From positions 1 through 7,369 of the forward strand of contig CAKVMU010000086.1 of NCBI GenBank assembly GCA_934773085.1: a stretch of 7,369 bases of DNA, in the 5' to 3' direction. The number at the start of each line of letters is the position of its first letter. Position 1 is the first letter of the stretch. The notes beneath the pieces were generated by a model. It was not told where the DNA came from. It worked only from the letters and a program-made list of their open reading frames with translations, and searched no databases. The DNA comes from an uncultured Candidatus Melainabacteria bacterium. Its GTDB lineage: Bacteria > Cyanobacteriota > Vampirovibrionia > Gastranaerophilales > Gastranaerophilaceae. Made by a program: the position numbers and the translations under genes. Shown piece by piece: positions 1 to 6,196 of this stretch.

Positions 1-1
1 T

Positions 2-1378
2 ATTTATGACGAGTTTTCAATTGAGTATTTAAAATCAAACCTAATGATATTTCAGGTAGGTGAAACAATTTATGTGCAGGATTACTTCCTGCAAAAAATA
101 GATATTTCTATCCCTAAAAAAACTGAGATAAGGCTTCATAAATACATAATTGGTATTTATGAAAAACAATTGAAAGAATCTTTGAAAGAGAGAGAAATTC
201 TTATTTCAAGACAAGCGTTGAGAGCGGAAATTGAATACCATAACAAATGTATTTATGATTTGGAACACGGTCTGAATGCAGAGGAAGAGACGACGGCAGA
301 ACCTCAGAAGCCGGAAGAAATGCCGGCAAATGCACCTCAGAATTTGTCTGTTGCATCAAGAATGGAAGAAGCAAAAGATTTAGCAATAGAGAAAAAATAT
401 ACTGAGGCGATTGAAGAATACAAAAAAATTCTTGACCTTGAAAATTTGGATTTGCCTACTGTGGTTGAGGCAAGAGAAGCTTTGGCTCGTCTTTACAAAG
501 AAATTGGTGATTATCACTGCGCAAGTCATTATTATGATTTGGTTGAGACGTATTATAAACAGCACAAAGAGTTTATAAATCTGAATTATTTGTATTATGA
601 AATGACGGACTTGTATTTCAAGATGTACAAAAATACCAGAGCAGTAGAAACAATTAAGAAGGTTATTTATTCTGTTGATACTCCTCAGTCGCTTATGGTT
701 AGTGCATGTACCCTATTGGGGAACATATATTCTGATATGAATAATCCGGAAGAAGCATATTCTTATTACAAAAAGGCTTTGGATTCACTGGATGAAAATG
801 TTGAATTAGATATTCTTGCGGAATTGTATTTTAAATATGCTTTGGCGAATGATGATAAAGGCGAAGTGGAACAGGCTTTTGAATATTACAACAAATGCAT
901 AGCTTGTGGTGAAAGTCCTTACAAAGCTTCTGCGTACTCAAATCTAGGCTCTTGTTATTACGAAAACGAGAGTTATGATGATGCGCTAGATTGTTTCAAA
1001 AAAGCCTATGAGATTGAAAAAAATAATAATAATTATGAAGGTATTTATTATAATGCTTCGTATATCGCAAAAATTATGAACAAAAAGAATTCCGAAGAGG
1101 GATTGAAATATTTATTAGAGGCGAAACAAAGTGCAGAATTTATAAACGAAGAGTTTTATATAATGCAGTCGGCTCTTGCTCTTGGTGATTTTTACTACAA
1201 TTGTCCGGATAAGCATAAGGATGCCTTGAAACAGTACTATACGGCTTTAAAATTGGCACGTGCCGGTGTTGAAAATGTGGATTCGTCCAAAATTGAGCGC
1301 AGAATCAATGATATGAAACTGCGTATGTCGGAAAAAGATTTTACGGAAATTGAGAATAGATATGGGAAACAAAATTAA
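2..1378 (+). CDS. TPR-repeat protein, 5' end outside the window
   Basis: The frame is open to the window edge. The first in-frame ATG (44) has no Shine-Dalgarno sequence, and the residues before it (IYDEFSIEYLKSNL) read as normal protein, so the true start lies upstream. Numbering from that ATG, residues 1-75 are a charged, helix-rich segment I cannot assign. Residues 80-100 are a Glu/Pro/Ala linker. Residues 104-406 hold about eight degenerate tetratricopeptide repeats (near 104, 139, 179, 216, 255, 293, 331 and 371), for example LGNIYSDMNNPEEAYSYYKK and LGSCYYENESYDDALDCFKK. TPR arrays form superhelical protein-binding scaffolds, so a partner-binding role is inferred; no catalytic motif is visible. 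No signal peptide or membrane segment is visible in the part present. The last 17 bases overlap the preferred rsmG start, suggesting translational coupling. Confidence 0.85.
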   Translation: MYDEFSIEYLKSNLMIFQVGETIYVQDYFLQKIDISIPKKTEIRLHKYIIGIYEKQLKESLKEREILISRQALRAEIEYHNKCIYDLEHGLNAEEETTAEPQKPEEMPANAPQNLSVASRMEEAKDLAIEKKYTEAIEEYKKILDLENLDLPTVVEAREALARLYKEIGDYHCASHYYDLVETYYKQHKEFINLNYLYYEMTDLYFKMYKNTRAVETIKKVIYSVDTPQSLMVSACTLLGNIYSDMNNPEEAYSYYKKALDSLDENVELDILAELYFKYALANDDKGEVEQAFEYYNKCIACGESPYKASAYSNLGSCYYENESYDDALDCFKKAYEIEKNNNNYEGIYYNASYIAKIMNKKNSEEGLKYLLEAKQSAEFINEEFYIMQSALALGDFYYNCPDKHKDALKQYYTALKLARAGVENVDSSKIERRINDMKLRMSEKDFTEIENRYGKQN

Positions 1379-1970
1379 TATAAACTCTGATTTTACGTCA
1401 TTCAAACAAGCTTTTTTGGAAGAAAATTCGAAACACAATTTGATATCCAAAAATGATGAAAAATTTTTGTATGAAAAACATATCTATGATTCGTTAGGTA
1501 TAAAACTTTTTTTTGAAAAATACGGGTTCCCGACCGGAAAGGTTTTAGATATCGGTTGCGGTGGTGGTTTTCCTTGCGTGCCGGTTGCAATTGAGTTTCC
1601 GCAGTTAAATATTGTTGGTATAGACAGTATCAGAAAAAAGATAAATTCCGTAGGCGAGATAAAAAATAAACTCGGTTTGCAAAATCTTGAGCTTATTTGT
1701 GACAGGGTTGAGAATATTAAAGGGCAAAAATTTGATTTGATAATTAGTAGAGCTGTTGCTGATATGTCAAAGATTTCTTCGTACGCAATTCCACTTCTTA
1801 ATAAAGGCGGGTATTTTGTTGCTTACAAATCAAAAAAGGCATTGACTGAGTTGGAAGTCGCAAAGCCAATTTTGAAAAAACTGAGGGCCGAAGTTGCTGA
1901 TATATTGGAATACACTTTGCCTTTGGATGAAGTCTATGAGCGAAACTTGATTGTCGTAAAAAAACTTTGA
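1362..1970 (+). CDS. rsmG: 16S rRNA (guanine527-N7)-methyltransferase RsmG (GidB)
   Basis: The protein has 202 residues, close to the roughly 207 of E. coli RsmG. It is an S-adenosylmethionine-dependent Rossmann-fold enzyme that methylates N7 of G527 in 16S rRNA. The N-terminal KHNLISKNDEKFLYEKHIYDSL matches the family's NL(T)...KHi.DSL segment in type. The SAM motif DIGCGGGFP is at residues 63-71, an acidic residue for SAM ribose binding is D88 in GIDSIRKK, and the family signature SRAVA is at 129-133. Two starts are possible: TTG at 1350 (206 aa) or ATG at 1362. I prefer ATG 1362 because it is a standard start codon with a GAG seven bases upstream, though that ribosome binding site is weak. 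The start overlaps the TPR gene by 17 bases. In other bacteria loss of RsmG gives low-level streptomycin resistance; that is family knowledge, not visible here. Confidence 0.95.
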   Translation: MGNKININSDFTSFKQAFLEENSKHNLISKNDEKFLYEKHIYDSLGIKLFFEKYGFPTGKVLDIGCGGGFPCVPVAIEFPQLNIVGIDSIRKKINSVGEIKNKLGLQNLELICDRVENIKGQKFDLIISRAVADMSKISSYAIPLLNKGGYFVAYKSKKALTELEVAKPILKKLRAEVADILEYTLPLDEVYERNLIVVKKL

Positions 1971-2017
1971 AGATATTTACTGTGAGCTTTATTTCTGATA
2001 TCATTAATGAAAAATTC

Positions 2018-2023
2018 AGGGGA
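2018..2023 (+). promoter_or_regulatory. Ribosome binding site of the decarboxylase gene
   Basis: AGGGGA lies eight bases before ATG 2032 and fixes that start. The 61-base gap after rsmG (1971-2031) has no convincing -35/-10 pair, so read-through from rsmG is likely. Confidence 0.8.
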
Positions 2024-2031
2024 CAGAAGAG

Positions 2032-3759
2032 ATGAACACAGCCGAATATTTAATAAAAAAATTGGAAGAACTTGGAATAAATGATTATTTTGGGCTTCCG
2101 GGAGATTACAACTTTAATATACTTTATGCCATCGAAAAGAATCCTAATACCAACTGGTATGGATGTATGAATGAATTGAATGCCGGTTATGCAGCAGATG
2201 GTTATGCGAGACAAAGAGGCTACGGCGCTGTTGTAACGACATATGGTGTAGGCGAATTGAGTGCTATGAATGCGATTGCCGGTAGTATGGCGGAAAATGT
2301 TCCAGTGATTCACATCGTGGGTGCTCCAGCTACCAAATGTATTGAGGATAAAAAACGTGTTCACCACAATTTGGCGGATGTTAAACCGTATGCGTTTCAG
2401 GATGCGTTCAAATCTGTAGTTGAAACGACTGCATTTCTCAACAGAGATAATGCAAAAATAGAAATTGATAGGGTTTTGAAAGTTTTTGTAAAAGAAAAGA
2501 AGCCTGTATACATTGCGATTCCGCTTGATATTGCAACTTTGGAAATTTCCGAAAGGGATGTCGATTATTCTTGGACAAGTGATTCTGTTGTGTTGGAAAA
2601 ACTTGTACAAAAAATTGCGGATAAAATCAGACGTGCGCAAAAACCTGTTATTTTAGGGGATGCTCTTGTTAAAAGATTTGATGCGGTTATCGAATACAGA
2701 GAGTTTGTGGAAAAATCCGGAATTCCTGTTACTAATTTTGTAATGGGTACAAATCTTATTGATGCAGATTATGAAAAATATTTGGGGACATATTTCTCAA
2801 AATACGATAATCCCGAGGCGCAAAAATGGTTGGAAGAAACGGACTGTTTGATTGCGGTTGGAGAAATGTATGGTGATTTAAACTCTTTTGGGTTCCATTT
2901 GCCTTACAAATTGACTTCGCAGATTGCAATTTACGGAACTTATACTTATGTTGAGGGCGAAAGGTTTGATAATGTAAAAATGTCAGATGTTTTAGAAGCT
3001 CTCTCTAAAACGGTTGAAAAACGTGATTTTGTGATAGAAAAAGGGCAGATTGGGTATGCTGAAACACTTGCTCCGACAGGGGATTTAACTTCCGAATATA
3101 TTTATCCACGTTTGCAGGAATTTGTAAAAGAAAATGACATCTTCATTGCTGAAACAGGGATTATTCCTCAAGGGGTTAGTAAGATAAAATTCCCAAGCAA
3201 TGTGGATTTGAACGCTCAACTTTTGTGGGGTTCAATTGGTTGGGCAACTCCGGCAACCTTTGGTGCATGTGTTGCAAATCCTAATTCGAGAGTAATTTTG
3301 TTTACGGGTGATGGCTCTCACCAACTTACGGCGATGGAGTTGGGTAGTATGTTGAGATACGGTTTGAAACCGGTGATTATTGTTTTGAATAACAATGGTT
3401 ACACAATTGAACGTTTGCTCTGCGAAAAACCGGAAGATTCGTTTAATGAAATTGCGACAATGAATTATTCAAAATTTGCACGTGTGTTTGAGGGTGATGT
3501 TTGGTCAACTAGAGTTACTACGGCGGATGATTTTGACAAAGCTTTGAAAGTAACCCAGATTATGAATAAACTTTGCTATATCGAAATTTGTACTGATAAG
3601 ATGGATATTCCGGATATTACGGGTGAAGTTATAGCTGATTTTAAAAATCCTTGTACGGAAAATAAAACACAAGTGAAAAAGCCTGTGGAATGCAAAATTT
3701 CCAAAGATATTGATTATGGTACTACTGTTCACGAAAGTTTCAGAGGAATGGAGGATTAA
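2032..3759 (+). CDS. Thiamine-diphosphate 2-keto acid decarboxylase (pyruvate/indolepyruvate decarboxylase family)
   Basis: This 575-residue protein matches the usual 550-570 residues of the family. It decarboxylates a 2-keto acid to an aldehyde and CO2 using ThDP and Mg2+, in the cytoplasm. The PYR domain spans about 1-170, a central domain about 190-310 and the PP domain about 340-540. Expected catalytic residues are all visible: D25 (GLPGDYN), cofactor-activating E48 (CMNELNAGYAADGYAR), the H111-H112 pair, and E460 (NNNGYTIE). The ThDP/Mg motif runs from GDG 426-428 to N454-N455. The stretch TTYGVGELSAMNAIAG near residue 69 resembles enterobacterial indolepyruvate decarboxylase more than Zymomonas PDC. 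By eye, the substrate-pocket Trp of Zymomonas PDC (W392) is P379 here, which may admit substrates larger than pyruvate. Pyruvate, indolepyruvate and branched-chain keto acids all remain possible. If pyruvate is used, an alcohol dehydrogenase elsewhere would complete ethanol formation. Confidence 0.93.
   Translation: MNTAEYLIKKLEELGINDYFGLPGDYNFNILYAIEKNPNTNWYGCMNELNAGYAADGYARQRGYGAVVTTYGVGELSAMNAIAGSMAENVPVIHIVGAPATKCIEDKKRVHHNLADVKPYAFQDAFKSVVETTAFLNRDNAKIEIDRVLKVFVKEKKPVYIAIPLDIATLEISERDVDYSWTSDSVVLEKLVQKIADKIRRAQKPVILGDALVKRFDAVIEYREFVEKSGIPVTNFVMGTNLIDADYEKYLGTYFSKYDNPEAQKWLEETDCLIAVGEMYGDLNSFGFHLPYKLTSQIAIYGTYTYVEGERFDNVKMSDVLEALSKTVEKRDFVIEKGQIGYAETLAPTGDLTSEYIYPRLQEFVKENDIFIAETGIIPQGVSKIKFPSNVDLNAQLLWGSIGWATPATFGACVANPNSRVILFTGDGSHQLTAMELGSMLRYGLKPVIIVLNNNGYTIERLLCEKPEDSFNEIATMNYSKFARVFEGDVWSTRVTTADDFDKALKVTQIMNKLCYIEICTDKMDIPDITGEVIADFKNPCTENKTQVKKPVECKISKDIDYGTTVHESFRGMED
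3750..3755 (+). promoter_or_regulatory. Ribosome binding site of gmk inside the decarboxylase gene
   Basis: GGAGGA lies within the last codons of the decarboxylase and six bases before ATG 3762. The site and the two-base gap between genes indicate coupled translation. Confidence 0.85.
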
Positions 3760-3761
3760 GA

Positions 3762-4304
3762 ATGGGTAAACTGTTTGTAATTTCAGGTTCTTCCGGAGTC
3801 GGTAAAGGTACCGTGATTAAAAGATTTTTGGAAAAACATCCTGAAATCAAACTCTCTGTTTCTTGTACAACGAGAAATCCTCGTGAAGGTGAGGAACACG
3901 GCGTGAATTACTTTTTCTTGGAGCCTGATGAGTTCAAGACTTGTGTTAAAAACGATGAGTTTTTGGAATGGGCAGAATTTTCCGGTAACATGTACGGTAC
4001 CAAGAAGGATTACGTTGAAAAGTGTCTGAATCAAGGGGATAATTTGATTCTGGAAATTGACACAAAAGGCGCTTTGAATGTCAAATCTTTGAAAAATGAT
4101 GCGGTGTTGATATTTATTTTGCCGCCATCATTTGAAGAGTTGGAAGCACGATTGAGGGGAAGACACACCGAAACCGAAGAAGCGATACAAAAACGTTTGG
4201 AATCAACAAAATTAGAGATGGAAAATTCTAAAAAGTTTGATTATCAAGTCGTGAATGACAGTATCGAAAACGCTGTTGCAGCTTTGGAAAGAATTATATT
4301 GTAA
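3762..4304 (+). CDS. gmk: Guanylate kinase
   Basis: Guanylate kinase phosphorylates GMP to GDP with ATP in the cytoplasm, an essential step of guanine nucleotide synthesis and salvage. The P-loop GSSGVGKGT is at residues 9-17. The GMP-binding region follows: SCTTRNPREGE at 34-44 with R38 and R41, Y50, E69, and S74/Y78 in FSGNMYGT. LILEIDTKGALNVK at 95-108 carries the D100 conserved in the family. The lid region around 128-146 is Arg-rich (LRGRHTETEEAIQKRL). At 180 residues it is about 25 shorter than E. coli Gmk (207). The protein ends at the last core helix (ENAVAALERIIL) without the usual basic tail, so the catalytic core appears complete. The gene starts two bases after the decarboxylase stop and is followed at once by a strong terminator, so it is the last gene of the unit. 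Confidence 0.96.
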   Translation: MGKLFVISGSSGVGKGTVIKRFLEKHPEIKLSVSCTTRNPREGEEHGVNYFFLEPDEFKTCVKNDEFLEWAEFSGNMYGTKKDYVEKCLNQGDNLILEIDTKGALNVKSLKNDAVLIFILPPSFEELEARLRGRHTETEEAIQKRLESTKLEMENSKKFDYQVVNDSIENAVAALERIIL

Positions 4305-4306
4305 TA

Positions 4307-4337
4307 AAAAAGCCCTTCTTAAAAAGAAGGGCTTTTT
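4307..4337. terminator. Bidirectional intrinsic terminator between convergent genes
   Basis: The perfect arms GCCCTTCTT (4312-4320) and AAGAAGGGC (4324-4332) enclose a three-base AAA loop. They are flanked by an A-run on the left (4306-4311) and a T-run on the right (4333-4337), so the hairpin is followed by a U tract on both strands. It lies two bases after the gmk stop and ends just past the - strand lipoprotein stop at 4340. It should terminate both units. Confidence 0.93.
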
Positions 4338-4339
4338 AT

Positions 4340-5218
4340 TTATTCGTTTATTTTCGGACGACTGAAATACTTTTCTTCTATAAATTTGTCATAAATACGT
4401 CTATTTTCATAACTGTCTAACAGACCAAGTTCCTTATACATATTTACGAATGTTAGAGTATCCAGTTTGTATTGTTTGTAAGCCAGCAATTCTGCTATTG
4501 CAATATCATCATGCTTCTTTTGAGCTTTTTCAAATTTTGCGATGTCTCGCTTACATTTTTCATAATCTCTTTGTGACAGAAAATCCAAACCGGCGATTTG
4601 TCTGTCCAGATAGTTTGAGCATTCTTGCCAAGTCGGGTTGCCGTCTATAAATAAGTCGTTGTCAAGTTTTTGCATATATTTGGTAAAATAATTATTACTA
4701 AAGTCTTCCCAAGTAATTACTCGTGGATTTGCAAATTCATATGACATCTGCTTATTTATTTGCTTTAATTTGTAAGCCTCTTTTAGCAGTGGAGTATTAT
4801 AATGTTCCTCATTAGAATCCCAGGAGTATATTCTGTCGGATTCTTGTTGAGTGCCTTTTTCAGCAAGTTTGTTTAGCAAAAAGGAGCAGAACACGTTGCG
4901 GTTTAAATCTTCTCGTCTTTGGAGGTATAAAGTTCCGCCATATAATCCTCTTTCTTGAAATATGTCACGATACTCTTGGCACCATTTGTTATAACTGTCT
5001 TCTATTTTATATTTGTCAAGGTGTCTGTGAATCAATACTTCGTTGTTGTTGTAAGAGATATCTTGTACTTTTTCTTTGACAAAAACATCTTCAATTTGGC
5101 TTCTTGAATTTTGGTTGTTGCTGTTGAAACATGATGTTACGCCTGCTGCAGATGCAGTTAACATCATTGCGGCTACAGCGGCTCTGCCTGCTGTGCTCCA
5201 GTTGGTTAAGATTTTCAT
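4340..5218 (-). CDS. Predicted lipoprotein, paralogue of the next gene; family not recognised
   Basis: I start this gene at 5218 (MKILTNW), not at the upstream ATG 5242, because AAGGAG lies five bases before 5218. The protein is then 292 residues. A signal peptide spans residues 1-29: basic start, hydrophobic AAVAAMMLTASAAG, then the lipobox VTSC with the acylated Cys at C30. The mature protein is hydrophilic, charged and probably mostly helical, with no transmembrane segment. It shares blocks with its neighbour: IFQERGLYGGTLYLQ (86-100), ECSNYLDRQIAGLD (199-212), AELLAYKQYKLDTL (242-255) and YKELGLLDS (261-269). No enzymatic motif is recognised. Envelope location is inferred from the lipobox; residue F31 after the Cys is not the Asp of inner-membrane retention. 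It is the last gene of the - strand group and runs into the shared terminator. Confidence 0.88.
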   Translation of the reverse strand: MKILTNWSTAGRAAVAAMMLTASAAGVTSCFNSNNQNSRSQIEDVFVKEKVQDISYNNNEVLIHRHLDKYKIEDSYNKWCQEYRDIFQERGLYGGTLYLQRREDLNRNVFCSFLLNKLAEKGTQQESDRIYSWDSNEEHYNTPLLKEAYKLKQINKQMSYEFANPRVITWEDFSNNYFTKYMQKLDNDLFIDGNPTWQECSNYLDRQIAGLDFLSQRDYEKCKRDIAKFEKAQKKHDDIAIAELLAYKQYKLDTLTFVNMYKELGLLDSYENRRIYDKFIEEKYFSRPKINE

Positions 5219-5223
5219 TTTTT

Positions 5224-5229
5224 CTCCTT
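5224..5229 (-). promoter_or_regulatory. Ribosome binding site that sets the lipoprotein start
   Basis: AAGGAG on the - strand lies five bases before the ATG at 5218. It lies inside the extra eight codons that would follow an ATG at 5242, so it argues for the shorter product, in which the lipobox Cys is at residue 30 as in the paralogue. Confidence 0.8.
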
Positions 5230-5278
5230 TATATACACTCACATAATTATAAAATTTATGACAAATAAATTTGCTATT

Positions 5279-5297
5279 AGTATATCAAAAAAGATAT
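5279..5297. repeat. 19-bp intergenic element, copy A
   Basis: AGTATATCAAAAAAGATAT is identical to 6138-6156. It contains the inverted arms TATATC (5281-5286) and GATATA (5293-5298) around six A's. This copy lies about 60 bases upstream of the 292-residue lipoprotein start. On the - strand it reads ATATC, six T's, GATATACT. The TATACT resembles a -10 box, and CTGACA (- strand, 5308-5303) lies 19 bases before it, so a promoter is possible but not shown. Its T-run also follows the inverted repeat at 5296-5325. Confidence 0.8.
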
Positions 5298-5325
5298 AAA
5301 ATGTGTCAGTATTCGCACATTTTAT
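5296..5325 (-). terminator. Inverted repeat followed by T-run, possible terminator of the 262-residue lipoprotein gene
   Basis: The perfect 10-bp arms ATAAAATGTG (5296-5305) and CACATTTTAT (5316-5325) flank a 10-base spacer. On the - strand the hairpin lies about 18 bases after the stop at 5343 and is followed by ATC and six T's. The stem is AT-rich and the T-run is slightly displaced, so termination may be weak. An operator for the downstream lipoprotein gene is an alternative. Confidence 0.45.
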
Positions 5326-5332
5326 GTAACAT

Positions 5333-5341
5333 AAGTTAATA
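5333..5341. repeat. Shared post-stop motif AAGTTAATA, copy A
   Basis: AAGTTAATA lies immediately after the stop of the 262-residue lipoprotein gene. The same nine bases occur at 6181-6189 just after the stop of the repeat-containing gene. On the - strand both flanks read TATTAACTT, then T or A, then TGT. Confidence 0.55.
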
Positions 5342-5342
5342 C

Positions 5343-6131
5343 TTAGGGTTTTGGCTGATGATTTTCTCTTTCGTATTGCATTATGTTTTCATATTCTTTT
5401 TGAGCCTTTGTGCTGTTGAGCAAGCCAAAGTTTTCGTAAGTTTTTCTTACGAGAATACTGTCAAGCAGGTATTGTTTGTAGGCAAGGAATTCTGCCATAT
5501 CAACGGAAGAGTTTCCTCTCTGGGATGCCTTGAATTTGTCTGCTTTTTCTTTGTATTGCTCAAAGTCTGTATCAAGATTTTTAACTTGTTTATCAATATA
5601 TGTTGAGCATTCTTCATTGCTCAAAGCTTGAGGTTTTGATAACTCTTTTTGTGTGGTTTCTGTTATTTTGTCCAAATAACCTTGGTTATCGAGCAAAAAC
5701 CCGCTGCAAAACTTTTTCCACTCAATCCAGTTGTCAAAAGTTTTGTAGTATTCTTGAATCTCTGGGATATTGCTTTCACGATTGATAACTTCTTTCGGAT
5801 ATTTTTCTGAAATCTTGCTGTACATTTGACCTACCAATTGTGACGGAAGAGATGTAAAAGTTTCAAAATCATTGAGCTGTTGTAAATAGACTGATCCACT
5901 GTACAAGCCGTATTCATTGAATATATTTCTCATGTCGTTAGTGCTTAAAAATGGAACTTCGTGTCGCTTTAACATTCTGTCGTTCATTTCATAGCTTATA
6001 TCAGCGGGTTGTTCCGTGTTTGTGTTTTGTTTTCTGTTGGCGCAGGAAGAAAGCCCAGCTACAGTTGATGTTATCATCAAAGCTGCAAGAGCACTGCGTC
6101 CGATTTTGTTAAAGTTGGTCTGAATATTCAT
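5343..6131 (-). CDS. Predicted lipoprotein, paralogue of the downstream gene; family not recognised
   Basis: The protein has 262 residues. Residues 1-29 form a lipoprotein signal peptide (NKIGRSALAALMITSTVAG, lipobox LSSC) with the Cys at C30, the same position as in its neighbour. The mature part begins with an Asn/Gln/Thr-rich tether (31-42) and is then charged and helical. Blocks shared with the 292-residue protein are ISYEMND (45-51), RNIFNEYGLYSGSVYLQ (68-84), EECSTYIDKQVKNLD (173-187), AEFLAYKQYLLDSI (213-226) and YENFGLLNS (232-240). A second conserved Cys (C175 here, C200 there) sits in the ECSxY block. The start is fixed by an in-frame TGA 15 bases upstream, yet no proper Shine-Dalgarno precedes it; only GAG, two bases away. 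A hairpin ends two bases before the ATG. It is probably anchored in the cell envelope; function is unknown. Confidence 0.87.
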   Translation of the reverse strand: MNIQTNFNKIGRSALAALMITSTVAGLSSCANRKQNTNTEQPADISYEMNDRMLKRHEVPFLSTNDMRNIFNEYGLYSGSVYLQQLNDFETFTSLPSQLVGQMYSKISEKYPKEVINRESNIPEIQEYYKTFDNWIEWKKFCSGFLLDNQGYLDKITETTQKELSKPQALSNEECSTYIDKQVKNLDTDFEQYKEKADKFKASQRGNSSVDMAEFLAYKQYLLDSILVRKTYENFGLLNSTKAQKEYENIMQYERENHQPKP

Positions 6132-6133
6132 AA

Positions 6134-6163
6134 CTCGAGTATATCAAAAAAGATATGCTCGAG
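6134..6163. repeat. Hairpin abutting the lipoprotein start
   Basis: CTCGAGTATATC (6134-6145) and GATATGCTCGAG (6152-6163) pair over 12 positions with one mismatch (C/A on the - strand transcript) around a loop of six A's (six U's in the transcript). The hairpin ends two bases before ATG 6131, where a ribosome binding site would be expected. An 11-bp direct repeat, CTCGAGTATAT, is also present at 6134-6144 and 6158-6168. Confidence 0.75.
6138..6156. repeat. 19-bp intergenic element, copy B
   Basis: AGTATATCAAAAAAGATAT is identical in all 19 bases to 5279-5297. On the - strand TATACT in this element and its flank is followed by six bases and then the ATG of the 262-residue lipoprotein. If TATACT is a -10 box, the transcript would start at or next to the start codon. 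Confidence 0.8.
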
Positions 6164-6180
6164 TATATGTATTTTTACAA

Positions 6181-6189
6181 AAGTTAATA
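6181..6189. repeat. Shared post-stop motif AAGTTAATA, copy B
   Basis: This is the second copy of the nine-base motif found at 5333-5341, seven bases past the stop codon at 6197. With the 19-bp element it suggests that the two intergenic regions share ancestry. Confidence 0.55.
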
Positions 6190-6196
6190 TTCTAGA

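Noticed and set aside
2001..2010. Perfect palindrome TCATTAATGA between rsmG and the decarboxylase
   Set aside because: Ten AT-rich bases can occur by chance, there is no second copy near another gene and no promoter next to it.
2050..2640. A 196-codon open frame on the - strand inside the decarboxylase gene
   Set aside because: It lies entirely antisense to a gene with clear catalytic motifs, has an Ile/Phe/Arg-rich composition typical of a shadow frame, and no ribosome binding site was evident.
5219..5242. Upstream ATG at 5242 as the lipoprotein start
   Set aside because: The strong AAGGAG site lies between the two ATGs and is correctly spaced only for 5218. The shorter form also aligns with the paralogue's N-terminus.
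5279..6156. CRISPR-like repeats
   Set aside because: Only two copies, separated by a whole gene, with no regular spacers. The 21-bp tandem units at 6725-6850 are in-frame coding with no spacers.
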